From: Pseudomonadota bacterium
GTDB lineage: Bacteria > Pseudomonadota > Gammaproteobacteria > Burkholderiales > Burkholderiaceae_F
DNA: 64,000 nt
Reading direction: 5' to 3'
Assembly: GCA_021825945.1 (NCBI GenBank)
Contig: JAKAFN010000011.1
Span: forward strand, 1-64,000
In this document: positions 22,780 to 31,250 of the stretch, piece after piece
Layout: each line of letters begins with the position of its first letter
How positions within the stretch are numbered: position 1 is the stretch's first letter
Translations under genes and position numbers: made by a program
Notes under the pieces: generated by a model
Database searches by the model: none
The model's input: only the letters and a program-made list of their open reading frames with translations
Told to the model about the DNA's origin: nothing

Positions 22780-24025
22780 GGGCAAGGTTCTCATCATCGC
22801 ACGCGGAGGTTACGGCGACATTTTTCCACTGCTGGCGATCGGCGCGGAATTGCAGCGGCGGGCGCATGGCGTGGCGGTCGCGGCCGAGCGCCACCACGCG
22901 GCGGCGTGCGCCGATCTCGGCCTGCCCCTGCACGCCCTCGACGATGCCGGCGCCGTCGCGCCGGATGCGGGCGGCTGGCGTGCCCGGCTCGACGCGACCT
23001 TGTCCCCGGACGGGCTTCGCGCCGAGGTCGAACGCCTGCGCCCCCTGGCGGCCGGCGCCGACCTGCTGCTGGGCAATCAACTGGCGTATGCCGGCGCGAT
23101 CGTGCGCCGCCTGCTGGGCAAACCCTGGGTGTTCTGCGCCGCCTCGCCGCTCGCCCTGCCGTCGCGGCACGACCCTCCCCTCTGGCCGCTCGTCGACGGC
23201 CTGCAGCGCGCGACGGCGGCCGCGGGGCTGCCGGAGACGCCGTATCTCCATCTCGCGCGCGCCGCCACGCGGGCCCTGATGCGTCCGCAGTTGCGCCTGC
23301 AGGCCCGGCTCGGCCTGCCGACCCGGGCGCACCCCCGCTTCGAGGGCATGTACTCGGAACGCCTGAACCTGCTGGCGACCTCGCCGCTGCTGCTCGACCC
23401 CCAGCCCGACTGGCCGGCGCACACGGTGATGACCGGTTTCGCTTGGTATGAGCCGCGCTTTCTCGGCGACGACGCGCAGGCCGAAGCCCTGCAGGCGTTT
23501 GCGCAGGCGGGACCGCCGCCGCTGGTGTTCACCGCAGGCGGCGGGCGGCGCACCCGCCCAGGGGGGTTCTTCGAGGAAAGCATCGCGGCGGCCCGACGCC
23601 TGGGACGACGGGCGATCGTCGTCGCGGGCCCGCGGATCCGCGGGGGACTGGCCGTCGCCGACGATGTCCGGCTGACCGGCTACCTGCCCTACTCCCGCCT
23701 GTTCGGACTGGGCGCGGCGGTGGTGCATTCGGGGGGCATCGGCACCATCGGCTGGGCCCTGCGCGCCGCGGCGCCATCGCTGCTGGTGCCCGCCGACTGG
23801 GACCAGCACGACAACGCCCGCCGCGCCGCGCGGCGCGGCTTCGCCCGCGTGCTGCCGATGGCCCGTTACACGGCCCGTGCAGCAGCCGAGGAACTCGCCG
23901 TCCTGCTCGATGATTGGGCGATGCGGCGGCGCCTCGAGGAGGCGGCCCCCAAGGTCGCCGCGGAAGACGGCGCCCAACTCGCCGCCGACCGGATCGAGCG
24001 CTGCCTCGCCGAAGCCGGCCGGTGA
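22778..24025 (+). CDS. GT1/UGT-like glycosyltransferase
   Basis: A 415-residue GT-B protein in the family of UDP-glucosyl/rhamnosyl transferases such as RhlB. VLIIARGGYGDIFPLLAIGAEL is the N-terminal glycine loop. The C-terminal signature VVHSGGIGTIGWALRAAAP, LLVPADWDQHDNARRAARRG holds the His and Asp-Gln residues that bind the donor. ATG 22778 overlaps, by the bases CATG, the start codon of the divergent GNAT gene at 22779. It may transfer dTDP-rhamnose given the rml genes, but this is inference. Confidence 0.87.
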   Translation: MGKVLIIARGGYGDIFPLLAIGAELQRRAHGVAVAAERHHAAACADLGLPLHALDDAGAVAPDAGGWRARLDATLSPDGLRAEVERLRPLAAGADLLLGNQLAYAGAIVRRLLGKPWVFCAASPLALPSRHDPPLWPLVDGLQRATAAAGLPETPYLHLARAATRALMRPQLRLQARLGLPTRAHPRFEGMYSERLNLLATSPLLLDPQPDWPAHTVMTGFAWYEPRFLGDDAQAEALQAFAQAGPPPLVFTAGGGRRTRPGGFFEESIAAARRLGRRAIVVAGPRIRGGLAVADDVRLTGYLPYSRLFGLGAAVVHSGGIGTIGWALRAAAPSLLVPADWDQHDNARRAARRGFARVLPMARYTARAAAEELAVLLDDWAMRRRLEEAAPKVAAEDGAQLAADRIERCLAEAGR

Positions 24026-24067
24026 TGCGGCAACGCCGCGGTTCCCCGGTGAACGCGGACGCGGCGC

Positions 24068-24553
24068 TCAAAAGTGGAATTCGATGCCGAGCGCGACCTG
24101 ATGTTCGAGTTCGTAACCGGGGTGCTGGTCTTCGGTCGCCCAGTTGAACGTGTCCTGCAGGCGCACCGACCAGCGTCGGGTGAGCGGCCAGTCGATGCCG
24201 AAGCCGGCATCGGCTCCGCGCTTTCCCCACAGGCCGGAAATCACCCCGACCTTGGCGAAGACCGGACACGACGGCAGATAGGCAAGCAGGTTGAGATCGA
24301 GTTCCGGACCGGGCCGGGTGGTCGGCTCCTCCTGGCCGGTGGTCATCAGCCAAGCTTCGGCGGCAAAGTTGCCGAACCGGTCATCGAAGGAGACATAGCC
24401 CGATCCGGGAACGAAGTTGTAGCCGGCACCGAGCGACAGATCGCCGGCCCGCGCCGGCTGCGCGGCAATCGCCAGCGCCAGTACCGCGGCGACAAACGCG
24501 CCACCGCTACGCACGGCGCGCAACGCCCGGCAGCCCATCGCACCATCGATCAT
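24068..24553 (-). CDS. Small outer-membrane beta-barrel protein
   Basis: A 161-residue protein. Residues about 18-36 (GAFVAAVLALAIAAQPARAG) are a signal peptide with an ARA-G cleavage site. The mature part alternates polar and hydrophobic residues in strand-like blocks (LSLGAGYNFVPGSGYVSF, WSVRLQDTFNWA, HQVALGIEFHF) and ends in Phe, the outer-membrane insertion signal. About 125 mature residues would make an eight-stranded barrel. ATG 24553 overlaps the stop of the KpsD-like gene (ATGA), so it may work with capsule export. No specific family recognised. Confidence 0.72.
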   Translation of the reverse strand: MIDGAMGCRALRAVRSGGAFVAAVLALAIAAQPARAGDLSLGAGYNFVPGSGYVSFDDRFGNFAAEAWLMTTGQEEPTTRPGPELDLNLLAYLPSCPVFAKVGVISGLWGKRGADAGFGIDWPLTRRWSVRLQDTFNWATEDQHPGYELEHQVALGIEFHF

Positions 24554-25731
24554 GGAATCGTCCCGCCCGAAGTCGTGTACGCCTGATACGGGAACACGAT
24601 CGAACCGACGATGGTGAGGACCTTCTGCAGATCGTCGGCCGGGGCGTCGGAAACGTAGAGCAGGTCGTGATCGTGGACCGGGAAGGTCTGGGCGGCGAAG
24701 AACACCGCCGGATCACGCAGATCGAACTCGAAAATCGCCGGCACCTTGCCGTCGACGAGGGGACCGCCCTCCACAGCCGCGGGCAGGTTCGCAGGATTGG
24801 CGAATCGGAACAGGAACACCGCCGAGGGATTGGCGCGGTTGTCATCGAGACCGCCGGCGCGTGCGATCGCCTGTGCCAGGCTGATGCCGCTGGCCTTGAA
24901 GTTGACTTCGGCATTGCGGCCGGTGGCCCCGAGCACGGTGAAGCTCAAAGGCTGATAGAGGGCCGTGACGACGTCGCCCGCGCGCAGCGGAATGTTCTCG
25001 CGCGGGTCACGCAGCACCGTTTTGAGAGGCATGGTCATCACCCGGCCGGAACGCGAGAGCTGGATCGAGACTGTCTCCACCGATTGCGTCACGCCGCCCG
25101 CGAGCGCAATGGCGCGCAGCAGGCGCACGCCGCCCGGCGTCAACGGCACTTCGAGGCTGTGCGAGACGTTGCCGACGACGGTGATGTTCTGGGTGTTGTT
25201 GACCGCCAGTTCGACGATCGCCTGCGGATGGTTGGCGATGCCGGAGAGCTTGGTGACAATGTCGCGCTCGATCTGCGACAAGGTCCGTCCGGCGGCATGG
25301 ATGTTGCCGACGAAGGGAACAACGACTTCCCCGGCGTTGTCGACGGTCTGCACCGGCAGGCTGACCATGCCCGTGCCGCCGGCCGTCAGGCCCGCGCCGC
25401 CGATCGCGAGACTCTGCGCCGTGAACAGCATGGCGGGCGGCGATTCCCAGAGGAAGATGGCCAGCACATCACCGGGGCCGACGACGTGCTCCGGGTGCGC
25501 CGGGCCGGAAAAGAAGTCGGAAAAGCGCGCCCTCGTCTCTCGCTCTTCGACCGCGTGCGCGAGCGCGTAATCGACGTGGAAGAGCCGGATGCCGCGCAAC
25601 GTCGAGTTCGCCTGCGGCGCAGCTTCGACGGCGGAGGTATTGGGGCCGGCGTTGGTGATGAAATGGGCGCAGCCGCCGAGGAGCAGGGTGGCGGCGGCAA
25701 CGGCGAGCGGGATCCGGAAGAAGGCGTTCAT
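24550..25731 (-). CDS. KpsD/CtrA/Wza-like polysaccharide export lipoprotein
   Basis: A 393-residue outer-membrane export protein. The signal ends in the lipobox LLGGC with Cys21 as lipid anchor. HVVGPGDVLAIFLWESP is the start of the polysaccharide-export domain, VVPFVGNIHAAGRTLSQIERDIV completes it, and SLBB-type segments follow (ITVVGNVSHSLEVPLTPGG, FTVLGATGRNAEVNFKASG). These proteins form the outer-membrane channel that completes the KpsE-KpsM-KpsT exporter. It is followed by the small barrel gene in the same operon. Confidence 0.9.
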   Translation of the reverse strand: MNAFFRIPLAVAAATLLLGGCAHFITNAGPNTSAVEAAPQANSTLRGIRLFHVDYALAHAVEERETRARFSDFFSGPAHPEHVVGPGDVLAIFLWESPPAMLFTAQSLAIGGAGLTAGGTGMVSLPVQTVDNAGEVVVPFVGNIHAAGRTLSQIERDIVTKLSGIANHPQAIVELAVNNTQNITVVGNVSHSLEVPLTPGGVRLLRAIALAGGVTQSVETVSIQLSRSGRVMTMPLKTVLRDPRENIPLRAGDVVTALYQPLSFTVLGATGRNAEVNFKASGISLAQAIARAGGLDDNRANPSAVFLFRFANPANLPAAVEGGPLVDGKVPAIFEFDLRDPAVFFAAQTFPVHDHDLLYVSDAPADDLQKVLTIVGSIVFPYQAYTTSGGTIP

Positions 25732-25907
25732 CAGCGATAGACGGTCGACGAGGCGGCAAAAGACGAGAAAAAACGGCAGACGCAGGCGCCGACACTACTG
25801 CGGATCGGCACAGAACCGGGGAGTGTACGAAAATCACGTTCAATCCGCATGGTTTCCGCGCGCAATCTAGCGGCTGACAGGCAGGAGGCGCGGTGTGGAC
25901 GTTTATC

Positions 25908-25936
25908 TTGATCTGTACGGACAAATGGCGTACGCT
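25908..25936 (+). promoter_or_regulatory. Promoter and operator of the DUF1778/GNAT toxin-antitoxin pair
   Basis: TTGATC (25908-25913) and TACGCT (25931-25936) are separated by 17 bases, a fair sigma-70 arrangement. An inverted repeat GTACG (25915-25919) / CGTAC (25929-25933) lies within the spacer and -10 box, where an RHH antitoxin could repress. The rest of 25732-25974 holds no recognisable gene. Confidence 0.55.
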
Positions 25937-25974
25937 GAAGCTGTAGCCGTAAATCCATCGGAGCGAGGCCGCCC

Positions 25975-26271
25975 ATGCTGAACACGCCTGAAACCAACGA
26001 CAAGACGCGCAATGCGCGTCTGGAGGCTCGCGTCTCCAGCGACCAGAAGGACTTCTTCCAGCGGGCTGCGACGCTGACGGGGCGCACCTTGAGCGAACTC
26101 GTCATCGACAGCACCCAGGAAGCGGCGGCGAAGATCGTGCAGGAGCACGAAGTCATTCGCCTGTCCCGCGAGGAGCAGGTCGCTTTCGTCAGCGCCTTGC
26201 TGGCACCGTCCGAGCCGGGCGCTCGCCTCAAGAAGGCGGTCCAGAGCTATCGTCAGAAGGCGGGGCTGTGA
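25975..26271 (+). CDS. DUF1778 (TacA-like) antitoxin
   Basis: A 98-residue protein. RNARLEARVSSDQKDFFQRAATLTGRTLSELVID is the ribbon-helix-helix domain of DUF1778 proteins, and EHEVIRLSREEQVAFVSALLAP is the conserved C-terminal stretch that wraps the GNAT toxin. GGAG lies upstream of ATG 25975. It is followed with no gap by the toxin gene in the same frame. TacA-type antitoxins neutralise the acetyltransferase and repress the shared promoter. Confidence 0.92.
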   Translation: MLNTPETNDKTRNARLEARVSSDQKDFFQRAATLTGRTLSELVIDSTQEAAAKIVQEHEVIRLSREEQVAFVSALLAPSEPGARLKKAVQSYRQKAGL

Positions 26272-26790
26272 TTGGCCCTCGTCCTTTCCCCCGAGCACAT
26301 CCATCCGCTTGAGAAGGCGCACGACCGCAAGTCCTTCGACTGCGGCAACGACGACCTGAATCGGTATCTGCGCGAGCAGGCGCGGCAGGACGCTGAAAAG
26401 CGCGTCGCCGCGCCTTTCGTGCTCACGCAGCCGGGCAGCCCGAAAGTGCTCGGCTTCTACACACTGTCCTCATCCATCATCCCCGTTGGCGAGCTACCGG
26501 AGGAGCTGATGAAGCGCCTACCGCGCTACGGGCAACTGCCGGTGACGCTGCTCGGTAAGCTGGCCGTGGACCGCTCGGTCGGCGGCCAGGGTGTCGGTGA
26601 GTTCCTGCTCGTGGATGCCCTGCGCCGCAGCCTGGAAGCGGCACAGCAGATCGCGGCAATGGCGGTGATCGTGGATGCGAAGGACGAATCGGCCGAGAGC
26701 TTCTATCGGCATTTCGACTTCCAGCCGTTTCAGCAAACCCCGCTTCGCTTGTTTCTGCCGATGGGGCAGATTGCGAAGCTGTTCTCATAG
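26272..26790 (+). CDS. GNAT-family toxin (TacT/AtaT-like tRNA acetyltransferase)
   Basis: A 172-residue acetyltransferase. HDRKSFDCGNDDLNRYLREQA is the typical N-terminus, VLGFYTLSSSII the core strand, LLGKLAVDRSVGGQGVGEFLL the acetyl-CoA loop, and AESFYRHFDFQPF contains the conserved Tyr. TacT/AtaT toxins acetylate aminoacyl-tRNA and stop translation. The antitoxin TGA (26269-26271) lies in the same frame directly before, so TTG 26272 is the first possible start and fits the family N-terminus. Stop-codon readthrough would fuse the two proteins. Confidence 0.9.
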   Translation: MALVLSPEHIHPLEKAHDRKSFDCGNDDLNRYLREQARQDAEKRVAAPFVLTQPGSPKVLGFYTLSSSIIPVGELPEELMKRLPRYGQLPVTLLGKLAVDRSVGGQGVGEFLLVDALRRSLEAAQQIAAMAVIVDAKDESAESFYRHFDFQPFQQTPLRLFLPMGQIAKLFS

Positions 26791-26942
26791 CGGCCACCAA
26801 AGAAGAATTGATTAACGCCCCCAAACGTGGGAAACAATGAGGGGAATCGGCCGGCGGCGTTGCACTTGGTGGTCGATAACAGCCAGGCCCGGACGGGCAC
26901 GAACGGCTGAGCGTGGACACGTTTTGGACACACTCAACAAAA

Positions 26943-26962
26943 AAACCGCCGGGAGGCGGTTT
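26943..26962. terminator. Bidirectional Rho-independent terminator
   Basis: AAACCGCC, GGGA, GGCGGTTT: a perfect eight-base stem. On the plus strand it is followed by TGTTTG, and on the minus strand by TTGTTGAG after a T run. It can end the toxin transcript from the left and the tRNA-Val transcript from the right. Confidence 0.85.
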
Positions 26963-26999
26963 GTTTGAACCCCGTACTAGCGGATTTCCCAGGGGTTTT

Positions 27000-27076
27000 T
27001 GGTAGGCGCGATTGGACTCGAACCAACGACCCCCACCATGTCAAGGTGGTGCTCTAACCAGCTGAGCTACGCGCCT
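27000..27076 (-). tRNA. tRNA-Val (GAC)
   Basis: A 77-base tRNA with encoded CCA. The acceptor stem AGGCGCG (27076-27070) pairs with CGCGCCT, the anticodon stem CCACC/GGTGG encloses the loop TTGACAT with anticodon GAC, and the T arm is GTTGG TTCGAGT CCAAT. All arms close well. A terminator lies about 40 bases beyond its 3' end. Confidence 0.96.
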
Positions 27077-27209
27077 GAAGCGAAGCGCGCATCTTACACG
27101 AAATCGCAAAGGCGTTGCCGGCGTCACATCCGGGTCACCGCCCGTTCACAAACGTGAAAGCCGGCCGCCATACAGTGGGCGCATCGATAGGCAACCCAAG
27201 GATCGAACG

Positions 27210-28010
27210 ATGCTGCAAACCGATGCCGATGCGATCGCCGGCGCAACCCTGGAATCCCGCGCTGCCAACGCCGTACTGACGGTCGGCTTGGCGCGGACCG
27301 CGAGCGAAGTGGAGGAAGCGCAACGCCTGCGCTACGAAGTGTTCGCGCAGGAGATGGGGGCGCAGCTCGCCGGGGCGTCCAACGACGGGATCGATCGCGA
27401 CGAGTTCGACGCGTACTGCGACCACCTCCTGGTGCGCGATCGCGACAGCGCCAAGGTGGTCGGCACCTATCGGATCCTCCCGCCCCATCGCAGCCAGTTG
27501 ATCGGCCGCCTGTACTCCGAATCCGAGTTCGACCTGGCGCGTCTCGCGCACCTGCGCCCGTCGCTGATCGAAGTCGGTCGCTCCTGCGTGCATCCGGACT
27601 ATCGGACCGGTGCGGCGATTCTGATGCTGTGGGCGGGATTGGCGCGGTACATGCGCCGCGGCCGCTATCGCCACCTGATCGGCTGCGCGAGCGCCCCGCT
27701 GGCCGACGGCGGCATGCAGGCGGCATCGCTGCGCGACACCCTGCAGTACTACCTCACGGATCCGGAATACCGGGTGTTCCCGCGCGTTCCCTTCCCGCAT
27801 GAACGCTTCGGGCGGGCGTCGCAGCCGGAGATGCCGCCGCTCATCAAGGGCTATCTGCGGCTCGGCGCGCGGGTGTGCGGCGAGCCCGCCTGGGATCCGG
27901 ATTTCAACAGCGCGGATTTCCTGATCTGGCTGTCGCTCGACAACCTCAAGCCGCGCTACGCCCGGCACTTCGAACTGCTGGCGGCCCATGGCGAAGCGGT
28001 CGCGGCCTGA
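27210..28010 (+). CDS. OlsB-like GNAT acyltransferase
   Basis: A 266-residue protein similar to ornithine-lipid N-acyltransferase/hemolysin-type GNAT proteins. AQRLRYEVFAQEMGA, DEFDAYCDHLLVRD, VVGTYRILPP, EVGRSCVHPDYRTG and PPLIKGYLRLGARVCGEPAWD are the conserved blocks. OlsB moves a 3-hydroxyacyl chain from acyl carrier protein to ornithine in lyso-ornithine lipid synthesis; no olsA partner is next to it. AGGA precedes ATG 27210. A small inverted repeat (TTCAC 27145-27149, GTGAA 27154-27158) is upstream. Confidence 0.8.
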   Translation: MLQTDADAIAGATLESRAANAVLTVGLARTASEVEEAQRLRYEVFAQEMGAQLAGASNDGIDRDEFDAYCDHLLVRDRDSAKVVGTYRILPPHRSQLIGRLYSESEFDLARLAHLRPSLIEVGRSCVHPDYRTGAAILMLWAGLARYMRRGRYRHLIGCASAPLADGGMQAASLRDTLQYYLTDPEYRVFPRVPFPHERFGRASQPEMPPLIKGYLRLGARVCGEPAWDPDFNSADFLIWLSLDNLKPRYARHFELLAAHGEAVAA

Positions 28011-28167
28011 ACGGCACCGCGGCCTCCCGCTGCGCCGACCGCGACCGGGCCGGCCGCTGCGGGGCGGTGAATGGGCCGAGGTGCTCCGCTGGCTGTTTGC
28101 TCGGCGATCGGGGGAAGACTCCGGCGGGATCTACCTCGCGCCGTTCTGATGTCGATGACTCCGCCTC

Positions 28168-30378
28168 TCAGGCCCGGCGCGCGATCAGCACGCCCTTCAC
28201 TTCGGCCAACTGCGCCATGCAGCGGCGCAGCGCCGCACTGCCCGGCACCTCCACCGTGAAGCGCATGTGCGCCTGGCCGCGGCGCGTCGCGGTGTTGACG
28301 CCGACGACGTTGAGCTTTTCCCGCGAGAACACTTCCGAGATGTCGCGCAGCAGGCCCTGGCGGTCGTTGGCGAACACCACCACCTCGGCCGGGAAGGCGC
28401 GCTCTTCGCCGCGCGCATGCGCTTCCCATGCGACCTCGATCACCCGCTCGGGATGGCGCGCTTGCAGCGTGCGCGCATTCGGACAATCGGCGCGATGGAC
28501 CGATACGCCGCGCCCGCGGGTGACGAAGCCGATAATGGGATCGGGGGGAATCGGCCGGCAGCAGCGCGCAAGCCCCGTCAACAGGGAGTCGACGCCGACC
28601 ACCAGAATCGCGCCCCGCCCCGGCGCTTCGGGAGCCGAGGGCGCGCGCGCCGGGAACACCGGCTCTTCGGGAGCCGCCTCGGCGCTGCCGCCATCGAGCG
28701 CATGCTCGATGCTGCGCAGATTGAATTCGTCCTTGGTCGCGGCGACGTAGAGATCCTCTGCCGCCGCGAAGCCCAGCCGATGGGCGAGATCTTCCTGATT
28801 GACGGCGGTCTTGCCCAGTCGCTGCAACTCGCGCTGCACGATCTCCCGACCCGCGGCGACCGACTGCTCGTGTTCCTGCGCATGGAACCACTGCCGCACC
28901 TTCGCGCGCGACCGCGGGCTCACCGTGAATCCGAGTTCGGGGTTGAGCCAGTCGCGGCTCGGTCCTCCGGCGTGCGCCGCAAGGATCTTCACCGTCTGGC
29001 CGGTGCGCAGCGCCGTATGGAGCGGGACGAGCGCGCCGTCGACCCGCGCCCCCCGGCAGCGGTGGCCGAGTTCGGTGTGGATGGCATAGGCGAAATCCAC
29101 CGGCGTCGCGCCCGCGGGCAAGTCGACCACCCGGCCCTGGGGCGTCAGCGCGTAGACCCGTGCCGCCGCGGGCGCGCCGTCCGGCCCCTCGTCCGCACCC
29201 GGCGCGCCGCCGTCGCGTTCGACCTCCTCCCGCCAATCGAGCAACCGGCGCAGCCAGGCGACCGTCTCCTGTTCGGCGCGCGCGGCCTCGCCTCCGCGGC
29301 CTTTGCCCCCCTCTTTGTACTGCCAATGCGCCGCGATGCCGAGTTCCGCACGCTCGTGCATCGCATGCGTGCGGATCTGGATCTCCAGCGGCCGGCCGTC
29401 GTCGTCCTCGACCACCGTGTGCAGCGACTGGTAGCCGTTGGGCTTGGGCCGGGCGATGTAATCGTCGTACTCGCTTTCGATCTGGCGCCAGCGCTGGTGC
29501 GCGAGCGTGAGAACCTCATAGCACTGCTCGACCCGATCCACCAGCACCCGCAGCGCCCGCTGGTCGAACACCCGCTCGAACGGCAGGTTCTTGGTCCGCA
29601 TCTTCGCGGCGATGCTGGCGATGTGCTTGGGCCGCCCCGTCACCTCGCCCGCAATGCCGTGGGCGGCCAGCAGGTCGCGCAGCGCCGTCTCGGCGTCCTG
29701 TACCCGCTGTTCCCGTTGCCCGCGCTTCTCCTCGAGCGCCCGCGCGATCCGCTGGTAGGTTTCCGGCTCGAGGAACCGCAGCGCCAGATCCTCCATCTCC
29801 CACTTCAACTGCCAGATTCCCAAGCGGTTTGCCAGCGGCGCATAGAGCGCGCGGGTTTCGCGGGCGAACTCCTCGGCACGCGGGTGGCGCACCGCGGCGA
29901 GATAGCGCAAGGTCTGCAGCCGCGACGCCAACCGCAGCAGCACGACGCGCAGATCGTTGGCCATCGCCAGCACCATGCGGCGCAGCGCTTCCTCCTGCGC
30001 CGCGGCGGCGGCACGGTCGCGCGTCGCGGACTCCGGCCGGCCGCTGCGTGCCCGCACCGTTTCCGAAAGCTGGCGCAACTGCCGCAGGTCCGCGACGAGC
30101 CGGGCCACCGACGCGCCGAAGTGGCTGCGCAGCCAGCGGTCGGCGTCGCGCATCACCGTGTCGACCGCGAAGAGATAGGCCGCGGCGGCGAGGTCGGGAT
30201 CCGCCCGGACCGTTTGCACGATCCGGGCGAGACCATCCGCATGCGCCGTCAGCGGCTCGCCGGTATCCAGCGTCCGGTCCGCGTAGAGCGACAGCGCGAG
30301 TTCGCGCGCATGCGCCGGATCGGGCGGAACCGCCGGCACACCGGCCTGGGCGGCGTGGGTCGCGTCATCCCGGCTCAT
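28168..30378 (-). CDS. relA: RelA (p)ppGpp synthetase
   Basis: A 736-residue RelA/SpoT homologue of RelA length. The N-terminal pseudo-hydrolase domain lacks the HDxxED motif (AYLFAVDTVMRD instead), as in RelA. The synthetase domain from about residue 245 has RPKHIASIAAKM and ESEYDDYIARPKPNGYQSLHT, with the acidic ExDD-type loop typical of synthetase-only RelA. TGS (about 405-465, RVYALTPQGRVVDLP), the Cys cluster LARCCRPIPPDPIIG (about 605) and a C-terminal ACT domain follow. It makes ppGpp on starved ribosomes. ATG 30378 overlaps the upstream hydrolase stop (ATGA). Confidence 0.94.
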   Translation of the reverse strand: MSRDDATHAAQAGVPAVPPDPAHARELALSLYADRTLDTGEPLTAHADGLARIVQTVRADPDLAAAAYLFAVDTVMRDADRWLRSHFGASVARLVADLRQLRQLSETVRARSGRPESATRDRAAAAAQEEALRRMVLAMANDLRVVLLRLASRLQTLRYLAAVRHPRAEEFARETRALYAPLANRLGIWQLKWEMEDLALRFLEPETYQRIARALEEKRGQREQRVQDAETALRDLLAAHGIAGEVTGRPKHIASIAAKMRTKNLPFERVFDQRALRVLVDRVEQCYEVLTLAHQRWRQIESEYDDYIARPKPNGYQSLHTVVEDDDGRPLEIQIRTHAMHERAELGIAAHWQYKEGGKGRGGEAARAEQETVAWLRRLLDWREEVERDGGAPGADEGPDGAPAAARVYALTPQGRVVDLPAGATPVDFAYAIHTELGHRCRGARVDGALVPLHTALRTGQTVKILAAHAGGPSRDWLNPELGFTVSPRSRAKVRQWFHAQEHEQSVAAGREIVQRELQRLGKTAVNQEDLAHRLGFAAAEDLYVAATKDEFNLRSIEHALDGGSAEAAPEEPVFPARAPSAPEAPGRGAILVVGVDSLLTGLARCCRPIPPDPIIGFVTRGRGVSVHRADCPNARTLQARHPERVIEVAWEAHARGEERAFPAEVVVFANDRQGLLRDISEVFSREKLNVVGVNTATRRGQAHMRFTVEVPGSAALRRCMAQLAEVKGVLIARRA

Positions 30379-31250
30379 CCGGCCTCCGCGAACAGGAAAT
30401 CGCGCACCGCGGCGATCTGGACCGGGTCGAAGAACATCGGCGCGTGGCCGACCCCCGGAAAGGTGACGACCTGCGGACGCGGCCCCCGGCCCTGCATCGC
30501 AGCGACGGTTTCCGCGCCCAGGATGTCGGATTTTTCGCCGTGCAGTACCAGTGTCGGACAGGCGATCGCGTCGTAGCGTTGCCACAGCTGCCGCTCGGCG
30601 GCGCGAAAGTCCCGCCGGCCCATCGCGCGCAGCACGTCGGCAATCGCGGGGTCGTAGTGGAACACGTAGCCGTCGCCATCGCGCTTGAGCACCGAGAGCG
30701 TCATCTCGCGCCACTCCGCATCGTTGCGCATCGCGGCACCGGCCGAAACCGTGCGCAGATAGGCCACCGCGTCGTCGATCGAGTCGAACCGCGGGTCGCG
30801 GCCGAGATGCGCGCCGATCTGCGCCAGGCCGCTCCATTCGAGATGGGGGCCGATGTCGTTGATCACGAGGCGCGCGATCGGCGATTGCGGAAGACCCGCG
30901 AGCGCGATGCCGATCAACCCACCGAATGAGGTCCCGACCCAGGAGACCGTTTCCACGTCAAGGCGCGCAATGAGCGCAACCAGATCGGCCGCGGTCGGCT
31001 CGATCCCGTACCCCGCCGGGTCGCGCAGCCAGTCGCTGGCGCCGCGCCCGGGAAGATCGGGGCAGACCACGCGGTACCGCCCGGAGAGCGCACGGGCCAG
31101 TCGGTCGAAGTCGCGCCCGACGCGGTTCAATCCATGGACGCAGATCACCGCGCGGGGGTTTGCGGGGTCCCCCCACTGCGCATAGCGCATGGTGTGAAAT
31201 CCGGCGGTGCCGAGGCAGCGGACGGCGTGGTAGGTGGGCGTTTCGGTCAT
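30375..31250 (-). CDS. Alpha/beta hydrolase
   Basis: A 291-residue alpha/beta hydrolase. VICVHGLNRVGRDFD supplies the oxyanion region, VSWVGTSFGGLIG the nucleophile elbow with Ser, LVLHGEKSDIL the acid, and FPGVGHAPMFFDPVQ the catalytic His. ATG 31250 overlaps the comEC stop (ATGA) and its own stop overlaps relA. The substrate is unknown. The four-gene minus-strand run tatD-comEC-hydrolase-relA suggests co-transcription. Confidence 0.88.
   Translation of the reverse strand: MTETPTYHAVRCLGTAGFHTMRYAQWGDPANPRAVICVHGLNRVGRDFDRLARALSGRYRVVCPDLPGRGASDWLRDPAGYGIEPTAADLVALIARLDVETVSWVGTSFGGLIGIALAGLPQSPIARLVINDIGPHLEWSGLAQIGAHLGRDPRFDSIDDAVAYLRTVSAGAAMRNDAEWREMTLSVLKRDGDGYVFHYDPAIADVLRAMGRRDFRAAERQLWQRYDAIACPTLVLHGEKSDILGAETVAAMQGRGPRPQVVTFPGVGHAPMFFDPVQIAAVRDFLFAEAG

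Noticed and set aside
22779..22797. Upstream start (tandem ATG 22797/22794) for the GNAT-like gene
   Set aside because: It would overlap the divergent GT1-like gene by up to 20 bases, has no ribosome site, and adds only residues without conservation. It remains possible but is less likely than ATG 22779.
26791..27076. tRNA-Val as an integration site for the DUF1778/GNAT pair
   Set aside because: The pair lies next to the tRNA 3' end, a common island position, but no second copy of the tRNA end and no integrase gene was found.
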